From the NCBI GenBank assembly GCA_902706235.1, contig CACSJR010000024.1, positions 1 to 51,740 on the forward strand: a stretch of DNA of 51,740 bases. Reading direction: 5' to 3'. Within the stretch, counting starts at the first letter, position 1, and each line of letters begins with the position of its first letter. Origin of the DNA: Citrobacter sp. 18056. Its GTDB lineage: Bacteria; Pseudomonadota; Gammaproteobacteria; Enterobacterales; Enterobacteriaceae. Under the pieces are notes generated by a model. It worked only from the letters and a program-made list of their open reading frames with translations, was not told where the DNA came from and did no database searches. The translations under genes were made by a program, and so were the position numbers. This document shows positions 43,500 to 51,740 of the stretch, piece by piece.

Positions 43500-46400
43500 C
43501 TATGGGCATGAGAAACGCGGGAGCTGGAAAGGGTTACGGATACTGTTCGCAGTAAACTCCAGCGTGACGGGATAACCATTAACATTGAATAGTGCCCGAC
43601 GGCTCAAACTGCTACTGCCCTGAGTGGTCTTCGCTTTATCAACGAAGCGATTAAGCGCCCAGGCACCGCTCGCGACCAATGTTGAAGTGGTCCCATCGGC
43701 AAGACCTAACTGCATACGGACCTGGTTGGTACCACCCGGCCCCGGCCAACTCATCATCTGAACAGCTTGTGGGCCATGGCTATAGCGTAATTGCTGGCCA
43801 TCGACATCCAGAGTCAGATTCAGGATTCGATTATCCATGTTGATGATACGTACGGTGACTTTAAATGACGGCGTAGTGGCACCATTGGCAAAGAACGCAT
43901 CACGAATCGATTGCGCTTGCTGGAACGGATACAGCACCCCTTCGCTGCCTTGCAACTTTTTACCGTCAATGCCCGGCATGAAGCGCCAGTTGGCGTGAGT
44001 GGTATCAACTTTAGTGGCAAGATTGTCACGAAAAAAGGTATCCATGATTCCAATTCCTGGCGCAAACATACGAGACAGATCATCCGGCGTGACTTCACTC
44101 CTTGCGCTATGAGCTAACGGATAGCGACCAGCAATCGCCTGACGGCAAAATCCTCCGACCTCCACGCTAATTCGCTTGCGCACATTATCAAGATCCCGAC
44201 GTTGCGTATCGCTACTGGCTCCTACAGCCATTTTGTTGAATATCGTTTGAAGCCCTCCAGGCAGGCGCCCGGCACTGGCTTGTAAACGGCTAATGACATC
44301 CCCACCCGGTGGCTGCATTCCACTATTAGCGGCTCCCTGCACCGCAATCAGATAACGATATAGTTCATCCAGTTGTTTGAGATAATCATCGAAAGCAATC
44401 ACCTTACCGCCTTTTTCTAGCGGTTGCCCCAGCTCGATTACAGTGGAAAAATGTTCAGTGACCAACTGCTCTGGCGTCTGTGGAATAGCCGTTCCTTGAG
44501 GAGAATTATATTTATCGGAACGGAATAGCCCTTCCAGCGTACGAGTCGCCTGGTCTCCCATCGCTTTCGCTGTTGCCGTTTTATCCTCATCCAGCTCATC
44601 TCGCGACAGAGCCAGCACCGGCCTTAGGTTGATCACTAATCGGCGAAGGGGTGAGTTGCTGCCGGACAGAAGCCGGGTCATATTTATCCGCGACGAAAGA
44701 TTAGCAATTCCATTAAGCTCAATATCAGCCAGAAAACTGTCCCATGTGGCGATGAAATCACGCATATAGAGTTGACGAACAGCATTATCCGTTTGCTGTT
44801 TATTTTCTCGTGTCGTAGTCGTCCCCAGGACCCATGCATCATCATCGTGCAGCATGCCAGTAACGCTATCTATTTGCCGATTGAACACATTCCAGTATCC
44901 ATCTGACGTATACAGACCCGGGATATCGCTACTCACAGGTACACCGCTTTTACGCGAAAACACCAACTCACTTTGTGGGCCACCAAGCGTGGCTAGTGAA
45001 ACAGGTTTAAGTTTTTCATCCTGCTCTAGCAGACGTTTAAGCCGCCCATATACTCGTGTTGAGAGAGGCTGCTGATTGATGAGCGCCCGCTCACGGGCAA
45101 CCAACGCCTCATCCTTCGCAAAAGGCGAGGTTTGGATTTGAGTTTCAAGCAACTGAATCAAATGTTTTTCTAACTGCTGTAGCTGAGTCTGGGTGACATT
45201 CTGCGGCAAGTTATGACGCAAATTCAGCATGATCCATGAGAGCAAAAACTTACCGTTATACGCCTTCGGCAGATACAGCATTTGATAGGCTTTCAACGCC
45301 TCATAACTGTATTCTGCATCGCTGCCATTATCGTTACGCAGCCAGGTCGCGATGCGTTGTGCGACAGCGGGTAGCAGTATTTGCTGCAACGTTTTCTGAT
45401 AAAGCGTCTGCGACGCGTTGCTGACAACATCGCCGCGGTAAAGCCCCATACGCCGTGCGAGTGGAGGGTCACTGACCTCAAATTCCGCACTCTTCGGCAG
45501 CATAGACACCCCGTTTAGCAGCGGCAGCACGGCGAACAGATCTCGTTGGTCTGAATTCTGTAACGCCATACTTTGCCGTTCTACAAGGGGCACTTTGGTC
45601 TGAACCTCTTTCAGATAGGCTTTATTTTTGCCGTAGCTGATGAGCCACAAGCCGCTCATTATGATAAGTAATGCAGCCAGTACCGCATAGCCTACCCAAG
45701 CTACTGCACGGCTACGCAACTCCCACCAACGACTTTGCCCTGCAATTCCCGCTTCCTGAAAGATAACGTTCTGCAACAGATTTTTAATAAAATAGCTCTG
45801 CCCTTTTCCTCCGGGGATCGGCGCGCCTTTGCTCACCACATCCCAGTTAGTACTGTCACTGGCTTGCGGCAGTGACAGAGAACGGTTCAATTCACCCATG
45901 ACGCGGTCAAAGGGTAGCCCCTCCTGGGTGCCACTGGCGAAATAGATACCACGCGGCGAAAATTCAGTTTCAAAATTAGAGCGAGCGAAAACAGTACTTA
46001 GGTAGTCCGACAGTTGTGGGCGAAGAGCAGCGAACTCTTGTGGGAAAAGCCAGGCCTCTGAACGATTTTTTGCATCATGATCATTAAGCATGGTGTCTGG
46101 CAATCCTGCCTCCAGACGTTGTTGCAACAACGCAAATTCCTGCGAGAAACTGCCGATCAAATCAAAATCAGCCAGCTTTGCTTGCTCCCAGGGGAAAGTG
46201 AACCCCCAAATCTGGTCACGTTGCGATTTATCAAAATCGGCAAACCAGGCGCGGAAGCCCTTCAACAGATCCGCCTTGGTCAGCAGAACATAAACCGGGA
46301 AACGAATGCCCAGTTGTTCATGCAGTTCCGATAGACGTTGACGTATATTAACCGCTTGCTGCCGTGATGCCTCCGTAGATTGGGTCAACAGATCCGAGAT

Positions 46401-47120
46401 ACTGATGGTCACCACTACACCATTGATTGGTTGGCGGCGGCGATATTTACGTAACAAGTTGATAAATTTCAACCACTCGCCAGCGTCCTGTTCCTGCTCA
46501 CTCTCCTGCGTGGTGTAGCGACCAGCGGTATCTAACAGTACCGCGTCATTAGTAAACCACCAGTCGCAGTTACGAGTGCCTCCGATCCCACGTAGTGCTG
46601 TTTTACCGAAACGATCAACCAAGGGGAACTGCAAGCCAGAATTCGCCAGTGCGGTGGTTTTTCCTGACCCTGAAGCACCGATAATCACATACCACGGAAT
46701 CTGATAAAGGTATTGAGTATTGAACCGCGACGTCCACCGCGCATGATGAGTACCCGCTTTGTTGAAATGGGCCTTTTTCAGCATTTGTGTTGCTTCGTCA
46801 AAACGATCGGCAAGGATCTGTTCTTCACTATTCAGGTGTTGCTGAGGTTCAGCTTCTTTCGGTTGCCGGGTATCTTTTTGCAAATTCCCCATTAATTTTC
46901 GGTTGAGCCAGGCATTATACAAACGCGGGATGATTCGACTTTGAGCCCAAATGAAGTAGACCACCACAATACTAATTACGCGATTTTGTTCTGACTCTAA
47001 TGGCCGGCTATCGGCGACAGAAAACAGTGGCCCAATAATCCAAATCACCGCAGCAATTGCTGTGATTCCGAGGAAGCCCCACAATAGGCGGTTCGTTAAT
47101 ACAGAAAGGAGAAGTCTCAT
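43500..47120 (-). CDS. tssM: T6SS inner-membrane protein TssM (IcmF/VasK)
   Basis: The 1206-residue protein has two N-terminal spans (about 12-30 and 48-62). A cytosolic NTPase-like domain with Walker A GASGSGKTT (148-156) and DTAGRY near 196 follows, then a third span at 468-492 and a large periplasmic region. The beta-rich C-terminus ends in a DUF1215/TssJ-binding region (MMSWPGPGGTNQVRM, FNVNGYPVTLEFTANS). TssM joins TssL and TssJ across the envelope. It starts 5 bp after tssL with AAGGA upstream. The intact Walker A suggests an ATP-binding TssM. Confidence 0.95.
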   Translation of the reverse strand: MRLLLSVLTNRLLWGFLGITAIAAVIWIIGPLFSVADSRPLESEQNRVISIVVVYFIWAQSRIIPRLYNAWLNRKLMGNLQKDTRQPKEAEPQQHLNSEEQILADRFDEATQMLKKAHFNKAGTHHARWTSRFNTQYLYQIPWYVIIGASGSGKTTALANSGLQFPLVDRFGKTALRGIGGTRNCDWWFTNDAVLLDTAGRYTTQESEQEQDAGEWLKFINLLRKYRRRQPINGVVVTISISDLLTQSTEASRQQAVNIRQRLSELHEQLGIRFPVYVLLTKADLLKGFRAWFADFDKSQRDQIWGFTFPWEQAKLADFDLIGSFSQEFALLQQRLEAGLPDTMLNDHDAKNRSEAWLFPQEFAALRPQLSDYLSTVFARSNFETEFSPRGIYFASGTQEGLPFDRVMGELNRSLSLPQASDSTNWDVVSKGAPIPGGKGQSYFIKNLLQNVIFQEAGIAGQSRWWELRSRAVAWVGYAVLAALLIIMSGLWLISYGKNKAYLKEVQTKVPLVERQSMALQNSDQRDLFAVLPLLNGVSMLPKSAEFEVSDPPLARRMGLYRGDVVSNASQTLYQKTLQQILLPAVAQRIATWLRNDNGSDAEYSYEALKAYQMLYLPKAYNGKFLLSWIMLNLRHNLPQNVTQTQLQQLEKHLIQLLETQIQTSPFAKDEALVARERALINQQPLSTRVYGRLKRLLEQDEKLKPVSLATLGGPQSELVFSRKSGVPVSSDIPGLYTSDGYWNVFNRQIDSVTGMLHDDDAWVLGTTTTRENKQQTDNAVRQLYMRDFIATWDSFLADIELNGIANLSSRINMTRLLSGSNSPLRRLVINLRPVLALSRDELDEDKTATAKAMGDQATRTLEGLFRSDKYNSPQGTAIPQTPEQLVTEHFSTVIELGQPLEKGGKVIAFDDYLKQLDELYRYLIAVQGAANSGMQPPGGDVISRLQASAGRLPGGLQTIFNKMAVGASSDTQRRDLDNVRKRISVEVGGFCRQAIAGRYPLAHSARSEVTPDDLSRMFAPGIGIMDTFFRDNLATKVDTTHANWRFMPGIDGKKLQGSEGVLYPFQQAQSIRDAFFANGATTPSFKVTVRIINMDNRILNLTLDVDGQQLRYSHGPQAVQMMSWPGPGGTNQVRMQLGLADGTTSTLVASGAWALNRFVDKAKTTQGSSSLSRRALFNVNGYPVTLEFTANSIRNPFQLPRFSCP

Positions 47121-47125
47121 TATCC

Positions 47126-48364
47126 TTAATTTCCTTGGGGCAATCCGTTCAGCTCAGCTCGCGTATTGTCAGGAGACACCAGCAGAGTAATTTCCACACG
47201 GCGGTTACGGGCACGGTTTTCAGGAGTCGTATTTGGGGCTATAGGGTTCATTTCCCCTTGCCCTTCGGCTTTCACACGTTCGGGTTCCGATAAATGTCTT
47301 TGAAGTCGTTTTTGTACCGAATGAGCGCGTTCTAAAGAAAGTTCATAATTAGAAGAGAAAAGCACACTTCGAATGGGGATGTTATCACTGTAACCCACAA
47401 CCAAAATTTGCCCGCTAACGTTGTTCATCGCCTGGGCAATACGATCTATCACTCTATCGTAACGTTTACTCACCGTCGTTGAGGCAGAGGCAAACAACCC
47501 ATCCCCTTTAAGGATAACCACGCTACGATCGGCCTCGTCGCGAACGACCACCCATCCTTCTTCAATTTCAGTTCGCAGAAATCCACGTAGATTCAGCATA
47601 GCAGGAGGTTTTTCCACCGACGGCTGAACTGTAACCTCAGGGAGTTGAGTCTGATATATTTGTGCCAATACTGGATTGGTACTGCTGCCTAATTGCCAAT
47701 TGAGAATGATGTAGAAGATGCAGGAAAAGAAACCACCCAATGCGATACAACTCCACAACGGCACCACTGGTCGCCATAGTTTACGCAATACCGGACGGTC
47801 TTCTCCATGAACAGAAAGAGGGGGAGCATAACCGCCACGCACACCACAGATCATTTTCCAGAGACGCTGTTTAATTGTTTCCAGCTGTGTTCTTCCGTTA
47901 TCCATCACCCGGTAACGGCCCTCAAAACCGAGTAACAAACAGTAGTTGATAAGCTCTAACAGGTAGATATGTTCACGCGGATTTTGCGACAGCCGCGCCA
48001 ACAGCTGAAAAAACTTTTCTCCTCCCCATGTCTCATTATGGAAAGATACTAGCAGCCCCTTTCCTGACCAGACGCCATGGCTGCCCCACGGCGTAAGCGC
48101 CGCAGCTTCGTCCAATGCCGTGCACAGGCAATAACGAGCACCGACAATCACCTCATATGGTAAACCAGCCTGCTGACTACGTACTTCAAAACGACGAATT
48201 TCATCAATTAATCGCTGACGCAGTCCGTCCTGGTCATCATGAGCTATTGAGTGACGGATTTGCGGTATGGCATTTAGTAATGGGGTGGCGGATACCACCA
48301 GGGCATTGCTCCCACTGACTACGGCACAGGTCGCGTGGTTACCGTTGGCCTCTTGTTCCTGCAT
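47126..48364 (-). CDS. tssL: T6SS TssL (DotU) with C-terminal OmpA domain
   Basis: The 412-residue protein has a cytosolic DotU domain (about 30-180; CTALDEAAALTPWGSHGVWS, LINYCLLLGFEGRYRV) and one membrane span at 201-222. A C-terminal OmpA-like peptidoglycan-binding domain (about 280-395) follows, with LVVGYSDNIPIRS, NYELSLERAHSVQKRL and NRARNRRVEITLL. The fused OmpA domain anchors the membrane complex to the cell wall, so no separate TagL/TagP is needed. It lies 18 bp after tssK. Confidence 0.95.
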   Translation of the reverse strand: MQEQEANGNHATCAVVSGSNALVVSATPLLNAIPQIRHSIAHDDQDGLRQRLIDEIRRFEVRSQQAGLPYEVIVGARYCLCTALDEAAALTPWGSHGVWSGKGLLVSFHNETWGGEKFFQLLARLSQNPREHIYLLELINYCLLLGFEGRYRVMDNGRTQLETIKQRLWKMICGVRGGYAPPLSVHGEDRPVLRKLWRPVVPLWSCIALGGFFSCIFYIILNWQLGSSTNPVLAQIYQTQLPEVTVQPSVEKPPAMLNLRGFLRTEIEEGWVVVRDEADRSVVILKGDGLFASASTTVSKRYDRVIDRIAQAMNNVSGQILVVGYSDNIPIRSVLFSSNYELSLERAHSVQKRLQRHLSEPERVKAEGQGEMNPIAPNTTPENRARNRRVEITLLVSPDNTRAELNGLPQGN

Positions 48365-48382
48365 AATTAAGCGCTCGCTTTA

Positions 48383-49726
48383 TTATTCTGTTGGGCTACG
48401 GATAGCCCAAAACTCCATATCAAGCCCAGGAAACTCGCCCGCAAGGTGCAGGGCGAAGGCTCCGGATTTTTCCATTTCATTCCAAAGTTCACCGCCTTTC
48501 ATCAACTCGAAGTAGTTGTAACCGGCGTGCCAAGGAATTTGCGGCGGAGCAGTAGGCATGGCCCGTAACACTAATCCAGGCAGTTGGAGTTGCACCAAAT
48601 CGCGAATTTTAGTTACAGGCGCAACCTTCATCTGTGCCGGGAAGTGCGTCTGCAACATTTCCCCCTGGACGTTGGCTTTCACGGCCAGCACAAAGCCAAA
48701 ATCACGCACCATACTGGTCTCAGGTACAGTGGCTATATTCAGCCCCCGTGACCGTTCAGTCAGTGGTAGCTGAATAGCGTTCTCTTCCATAACCAGTGCC
48801 AATCCCTGACGCAGAAGACGTTCGAGTTTTCCGAAGCAACTACCCAGATTATCGTGCTCATAAATAGGCAAAGCTTCTACCGACATGCGTTGAGCGCTCC
48901 AGGTGCTTAGTTCTGCGGCAAACGGTAACCAACTGCTCCAGAGTGCTTCAGGGTGAACCAGCGGCAGAGTTTTGATATGCGAAAGATACCCCAGTTGGCG
49001 GTTCACCAGCGTCAGAAGCGTAAACTTAATCATCTCTGAGGTATTAAACCTTCCAGGCTGACCAAGGCGAGCAGAGATTTGTTGACTGCGCTGTACCAAC
49101 AGCCCATGCAGGTCATTAATCATGCCGCGTATTAGTGATTGATTATTGATGTTCAGCATTGGCGGGATATACCCATTCTCAAGGCGAACCTGTCCATCAT
49201 TTCGCTTTTCAGCGATGAATACGACCCCCATAGCACTCCACTCGGCGGTCAAATCCTTTTCCAGCATTAGCTTCAAACGTTGACGACCAAATTGTACAGT
49301 CGCTTCACCGAGAGAGAGGGCGTTATCGTCCTCTACCTCTTTTTCATAGGCGACAAAGCGAGCCAGTGATCCTTTCTCCTCGCTGAAGATCACCTCTTCT
49401 CGGCCACTGCGGCGGACGGGTAAGGCAAGGACGATTTTTTCACCCGAAGCATTATCCGGAACCTCCAACGGTATAGGACCATCACGACTATCGCGAAAAT
49501 GGAAGACAGTCCCATCAGGAAGAACGCCGCTTGCACAACTTAGAGCAATACAACCCTGCCTCAACATAGCTTCATCAAGTTCAATATCGAGAAATCCCCA
49601 ACGATAACTGCCCTGGAGACTGCCCCAATCGCGAATTTGACTTTGCAGGTAGCTTTCTGCCCGCTGGAAGTGATGTGGACGCAGAAACATGCCTTCACTC
49701 CAGACCACTTTTTCGGCTTTACTCAT
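48383..49726 (-). CDS. tssK: T6SS baseplate-membrane connector TssK
   Basis: The 447-residue protein has the TssK start KVVWSEGMFLRPHHFQRAES at about 6-25, followed by GSLQGSYRWGFLDIELDEAM. ELMKGGELWNEMEKSGAFAL, near the C-terminus, is also conserved. TssK trimers link the baseplate to TssL and TssM. The start has AGGAA upstream. It follows tssJ by 24 bp. Confidence 0.95.
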   Translation of the reverse strand: MSKAEKVVWSEGMFLRPHHFQRAESYLQSQIRDWGSLQGSYRWGFLDIELDEAMLRQGCIALSCASGVLPDGTVFHFRDSRDGPIPLEVPDNASGEKIVLALPVRRSGREEVIFSEEKGSLARFVAYEKEVEDDNALSLGEATVQFGRQRLKLMLEKDLTAEWSAMGVVFIAEKRNDGQVRLENGYIPPMLNINNQSLIRGMINDLHGLLVQRSQQISARLGQPGRFNTSEMIKFTLLTLVNRQLGYLSHIKTLPLVHPEALWSSWLPFAAELSTWSAQRMSVEALPIYEHDNLGSCFGKLERLLRQGLALVMEENAIQLPLTERSRGLNIATVPETSMVRDFGFVLAVKANVQGEMLQTHFPAQMKVAPVTKIRDLVQLQLPGLVLRAMPTAPPQIPWHAGYNYFELMKGGELWNEMEKSGAFALHLAGEFPGLDMEFWAIRSPTE

Positions 49727-49750
49727 GCTAATTTCCTGTAAACGATCGTC

Positions 49751-50257
49751 TTATTGAGCCAGATTACGGATCCCATTTACGTCCAGATAAAGATCCGTCT
49801 GCAGTTCATCTGCTGAGAAATTCCAGAACATCCAGGAGGATGTTTTACTTGGGTTGGAAAGTGGAAGGGATATGCGCCATTTTTTACCGTCCAGAGACTG
49901 ATATTCAGCTATGACTCCAATGTAACGTGCCTCTGGCGTGCTCCGCCCAGTCAGTTTTTTTGACAATTTTCCAGACATGAGGAAAAACTCATCGCTAGTG
50001 AGCAAGTTAACGCCAAGCACCGCCTGAGCATTATTTTGTAGAGAATAGAAATCTGAGGACATGAATTCGGCATCAGACTTCAGTAACAATACTCTGATCT
50101 TTAATGGGGCAGAGTTGTTAACTTGAGGATGGGCCTGAAAGTGGAGGCTATAGTTGGAGGAGTCACGCTGTGACGACGAGCCACAACCACTAACCAAAGT
50201 GATAAAAATCACTAAAAAAGTCAGGAACACAGGCTGTAAAAGCGAACTCTTATTCAT
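49751..50257 (-). CDS. tssJ: T6SS outer-membrane lipoprotein TssJ
   Basis: The 168-residue precursor has a lipoprotein signal with lipobox LVSGC (Cys25). TssJ-type features follow: LKIRVLLLKSDAEFMSSDFY (about 52-71), LTSDEFFLMSGKLSKKL and YIGVIAEYQSLDGKKWR. It anchors TssM to the outer membrane. It lies 25 bp after the SH3 lipoprotein gene and 24 bp before tssK. Confidence 0.92.
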   Translation of the reverse strand: MNKSSLLQPVFLTFLVIFITLVSGCGSSSQRDSSNYSLHFQAHPQVNNSAPLKIRVLLLKSDAEFMSSDFYSLQNNAQAVLGVNLLTSDEFFLMSGKLSKKLTGRSTPEARYIGVIAEYQSLDGKKWRISLPLSNPSKTSSWMFWNFSADELQTDLYLDVNGIRNLAQ

Positions 50258-50282
50258 ATGATATCACTTCATTAAAGCGTGA

Positions 50283-50777
50283 TTAATTCAAAATCCAGCT
50301 ACTATTACTTCCGATTTTGCAAGCTCGAACGTCACCATCAACATTCATGCACATCGATTTCTTTCGTACTTTCAAACGCCTCGATTGTTCACGAACGGTT
50401 TTATAATAGAGATCATTTCTCACTACTGCATTCGCTGGCGCATAACCTATGAGCTCTTGCTGACCATCATTAGCCAGGCCGATCCAGGAATTATCAACCT
50501 CACCTAATGCAACATAGTTTGCTCCGGTCACTAACTGACGAATAACTTTACCGTCATATCCCGGACGACTCATTAAAGAGGCCGAATACAAGACCCGAAA
50601 GCGGGAGTTAATTGGTTTAAATATTGTTGGTGGAACAATGATATGACGATGGATAAGGGTTACACCATTAACCTTAGTGTTCTCGATAGTATCGTCGCCA
50701 ATTTCCTGCTTAGGCTGCGTTTGACATCCCGCCAGACTGACCAGCGCTAAAAAGAGCAAAGATATTCGAATTTTCAT
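50283..50777 (-). CDS. Lipoprotein with SH3-like domain, first T6SS gene
   Basis: The 164-residue precursor has a short signal peptide and lipobox SLAGC (Cys18). After a variable linker comes an SH3-like stretch: LYSASLMSRPGYDGKVIRQL, then VTGANYVALGEVDNSWIGL, then IGYAPANAVV. Bacterial SH3 domains often bind the cell wall. The start at 50777 (MKIRIS) fits a normal lipoprotein leader; an in-frame start at 50810 would extend it. It is the first gene of the T6SS transcript, so it may help the membrane complex sit in peptidoglycan. Its exact role is unknown to me. Confidence 0.75.
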   Translation of the reverse strand: MKIRISLLFLALVSLAGCQTQPKQEIGDDTIENTKVNGVTLIHRHIIVPPTIFKPINSRFRVLYSASLMSRPGYDGKVIRQLVTGANYVALGEVDNSWIGLANDGQQELIGYAPANAVVRNDLYYKTVREQSRRLKVRKKSMCMNVDGDVRACKIGSNSSWILN

Positions 50778-51124
50778 ATTTCCAACTTTTAATATTTTAT
50801 ATTTAATCATAGCTACCGCACGTAATCTTACATGTAAAGATTACACACATGATCCTTATACTCGCAGCCCCACGTCAAACTTACGACTGTACAAGCTTAT
50901 TTAAACAAGCAAAAAAAACACACAAGAATTTATTGATTATATACTTCCAATAGCTACTCCCCCGAGACATTATGGGAAAATTTGGAAAAAAACAACCATT
51001 GTTAAAATAACTGACTTAGCAAATCAAGATATCGAAATAAACAATCAACACACAGGCAATCCCCCCGAAAAACCGGTGTGTTCATAAGTAGAATTTTTTC
51101 GTAATCTGAATCGGGGAGATCTCT
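50778..51124. promoter_or_regulatory. T6SS leader region with long dyad
   Basis: This gap holds the presumed promoter of the T6SS transcript on the minus strand. A dyad with 8-bp arms GTAATCTT (50822-50829) and AAGATTAC (50837-50844) around ACATGTA lies 45-67 bp before the first start codon. It could be an operator or an RNA hairpin. AT-rich sequence follows, with TATGAT and TATAAA candidates for a -10 box. The far side (50900-51110) is AT-rich without a visible gene. The IS3 remnant begins near 51070-51125. Confidence 0.5.
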
Positions 51125-51613
51125 ATGAAAAAATCACGTTTTACCGACAGCCAGATCATGGCCATTCTTAAGCAAGCCAAGGCCGGAACGCCAGTAGCTG
51201 AACTGTGCCGCGAGCATGGTATGAGCAACGCCAGCTTCTACAAGTGGCGTTCACGCTTTGGCGGGATGGATGCTTCCATGATGGCCGTTCAGTCCGGTTA
51301 CTGAATGTTATTGATGACTTTAATCGTGAAGCGCTGGCCATTGAGGTAAATTTTTCCCCTGCCAGCAAATCGGGTGGTGAGGACGCTTGAACGACTCATA
51401 GAATGGAAAGGAAAACCGACGTCAATACGGTGTGATAACGGGCCGGAATATACGGGGAAGATGCTGATGTCATGGGTGGCTCATCAGAATATAACCTTTC
51501 GTTTTATTCAGCCCGGCAAACCTCAGCAGAATGCTTATATTGAACGCTATAACCGGACGGTACGTTATAACTGGCTGGGACAGCACCTGTTTAGCTCACT
51601 GGACGAATTGCAG
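51125..51613 (+). pseudogene. IS3-family element remnant interrupted by IS903
   Basis: At 51125 an orfA start reads MKKSRFTDSQIMAILKQAKA, then [20 protein letters not shown] and GGMDASMM, the usual IS3 helix-turn-helix protein. It then jumps directly into the middle of orfB ([20 protein letters not shown]). A frameshift near 51360 is followed by [20 protein letters not shown] and FIQPGKPQQNAYIERYNRTV. The orfA-orfB join implies a large internal deletion. The orfB end is cut off at 51613 by IS903. It is a different IS3 member from the remnant at 17216. Confidence 0.82.
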
Positions 51614-51740
51614 GGCTTTGTTGAATAAATCGAACTTTTGCTGAGTTAAAGGATCAGATCACGCATCATCCGGCAACACTGGCCGTCCCATGGCAAAGCA
51701 GAAATTCAAAGTCACCAACTGGCGCAACTACAACAAAGCC
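51614..51740 (+). mobile_element. IS903, second copy (partial at window edge)
   Basis: The terminal repeat GGCTTTGTTGAATAAATC starts at 51614. The following 127 bp are identical to the start of the copy at 16302, in the same orientation. The left flank (gaattgcag) is presumably the target site; the other end lies outside the window. The two copies bracket about 34.4 kb with the whole T6SS locus. Confidence 0.9.
51690..51740 (+). CDS. IS903 transposase, N-terminus only
   Basis: The ATG at 51690 opens MAKQKFKVTNWRNYNKA, identical to the first copy. Only 17 codons lie in the window, so it cannot be told whether this copy carries the same deletions as the one at 16378-17160. Confidence 0.85.
   Translation, partial: MAKQKFKVTNWRNYNKA

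Noticed and set aside
16293..51613. Composite transposon carrying the T6SS between two IS903 copies
   Set aside because: The left IS903 has its own target duplication on both sides, so it inserted alone; the outer flank of the right copy is not in the window. Recombination-mediated loss remains possible, but composite transposition is not supported.

Overview
The window looks like an accessory region of an Enterobacterales chromosome, most likely Enterobacteriaceae. The evidence is the IS903, IS66, IS30 and IS3-family elements, two BhsA/McbA-type (DUF1471) periplasmic proteins, a MarC paralogue and an enterobacterial-style type VI secretion (T6SS) locus. No rRNA, tRNA or CRISPR array was seen. 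Family assignments come from recognised motifs and gene order; no database search was run.

Layout. (1) 1-5.8 kb: the start of an IS30-family transposase, then a Ser-type sulfatase with its radical-SAM maturase, then a decayed IS66-family element (3634-5832). (2) 5.9-18.7 kb: an island rich in exported proteins. On the minus strand is a MarC-like membrane protein. On the plus strand are RidA-like, cupin, DUF1471, DUF4331, DUF4198 and HupE/UreJ genes. Convergent to these, on the minus strand, are FadL-type porin + HAD phosphatase, double-cupin + DUF302, and DUF1471 + MsrB. A defective IS903 (16302-17215), inserted in an IS3-family remnant, splits the last group. (3) 18.75-19.0 kb: an IS903-like fragment. 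(4) 50.8-19.0 kb, all minus strand: a complete T6SS locus, read SH3 lipoprotein-tssJ-tssK-tssL-tssM-tagF-tssA-tssB-tssC-hcp-tagH(fha)-pppA-tagO-tagJ-tssE-tssF-tssG-tssH(clpV)-ppkA-vgrG, followed by an effector-delivery module (small membrane protein-DUF2169/pentapeptide-pentapeptide-DUF3540-DUF4150 PAAR-like). (5) 51.1-51.74 kb: an IS3-family remnant interrupted by a second IS903 in the same orientation as the first.

How the genes work together. The sulfatase needs the neighbouring maturase to make its formylglycine. The T6SS set has all 13 core genes plus the Ser/Thr phosphorylation switch (PpkA kinase, PppA phosphatase, FHA protein, TagF). The VgrG-linked module has a tip (DUF4150), adaptors (DUF2169, DUF3540) and pentapeptide proteins but no recognisable toxin. 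It ends 31 bp from an IS remnant, so the effector may have been lost or may be an unrecognised protein. The island at 5.9-18.7 kb is the best candidate for an undescribed system: paralogous cupins and paralogous DUF1471 proteins occur in both halves, almost every product is exported or membrane-bound, and the set points to redox, metal or hydrophobic-substrate handling in the envelope. That functional reading is inference.
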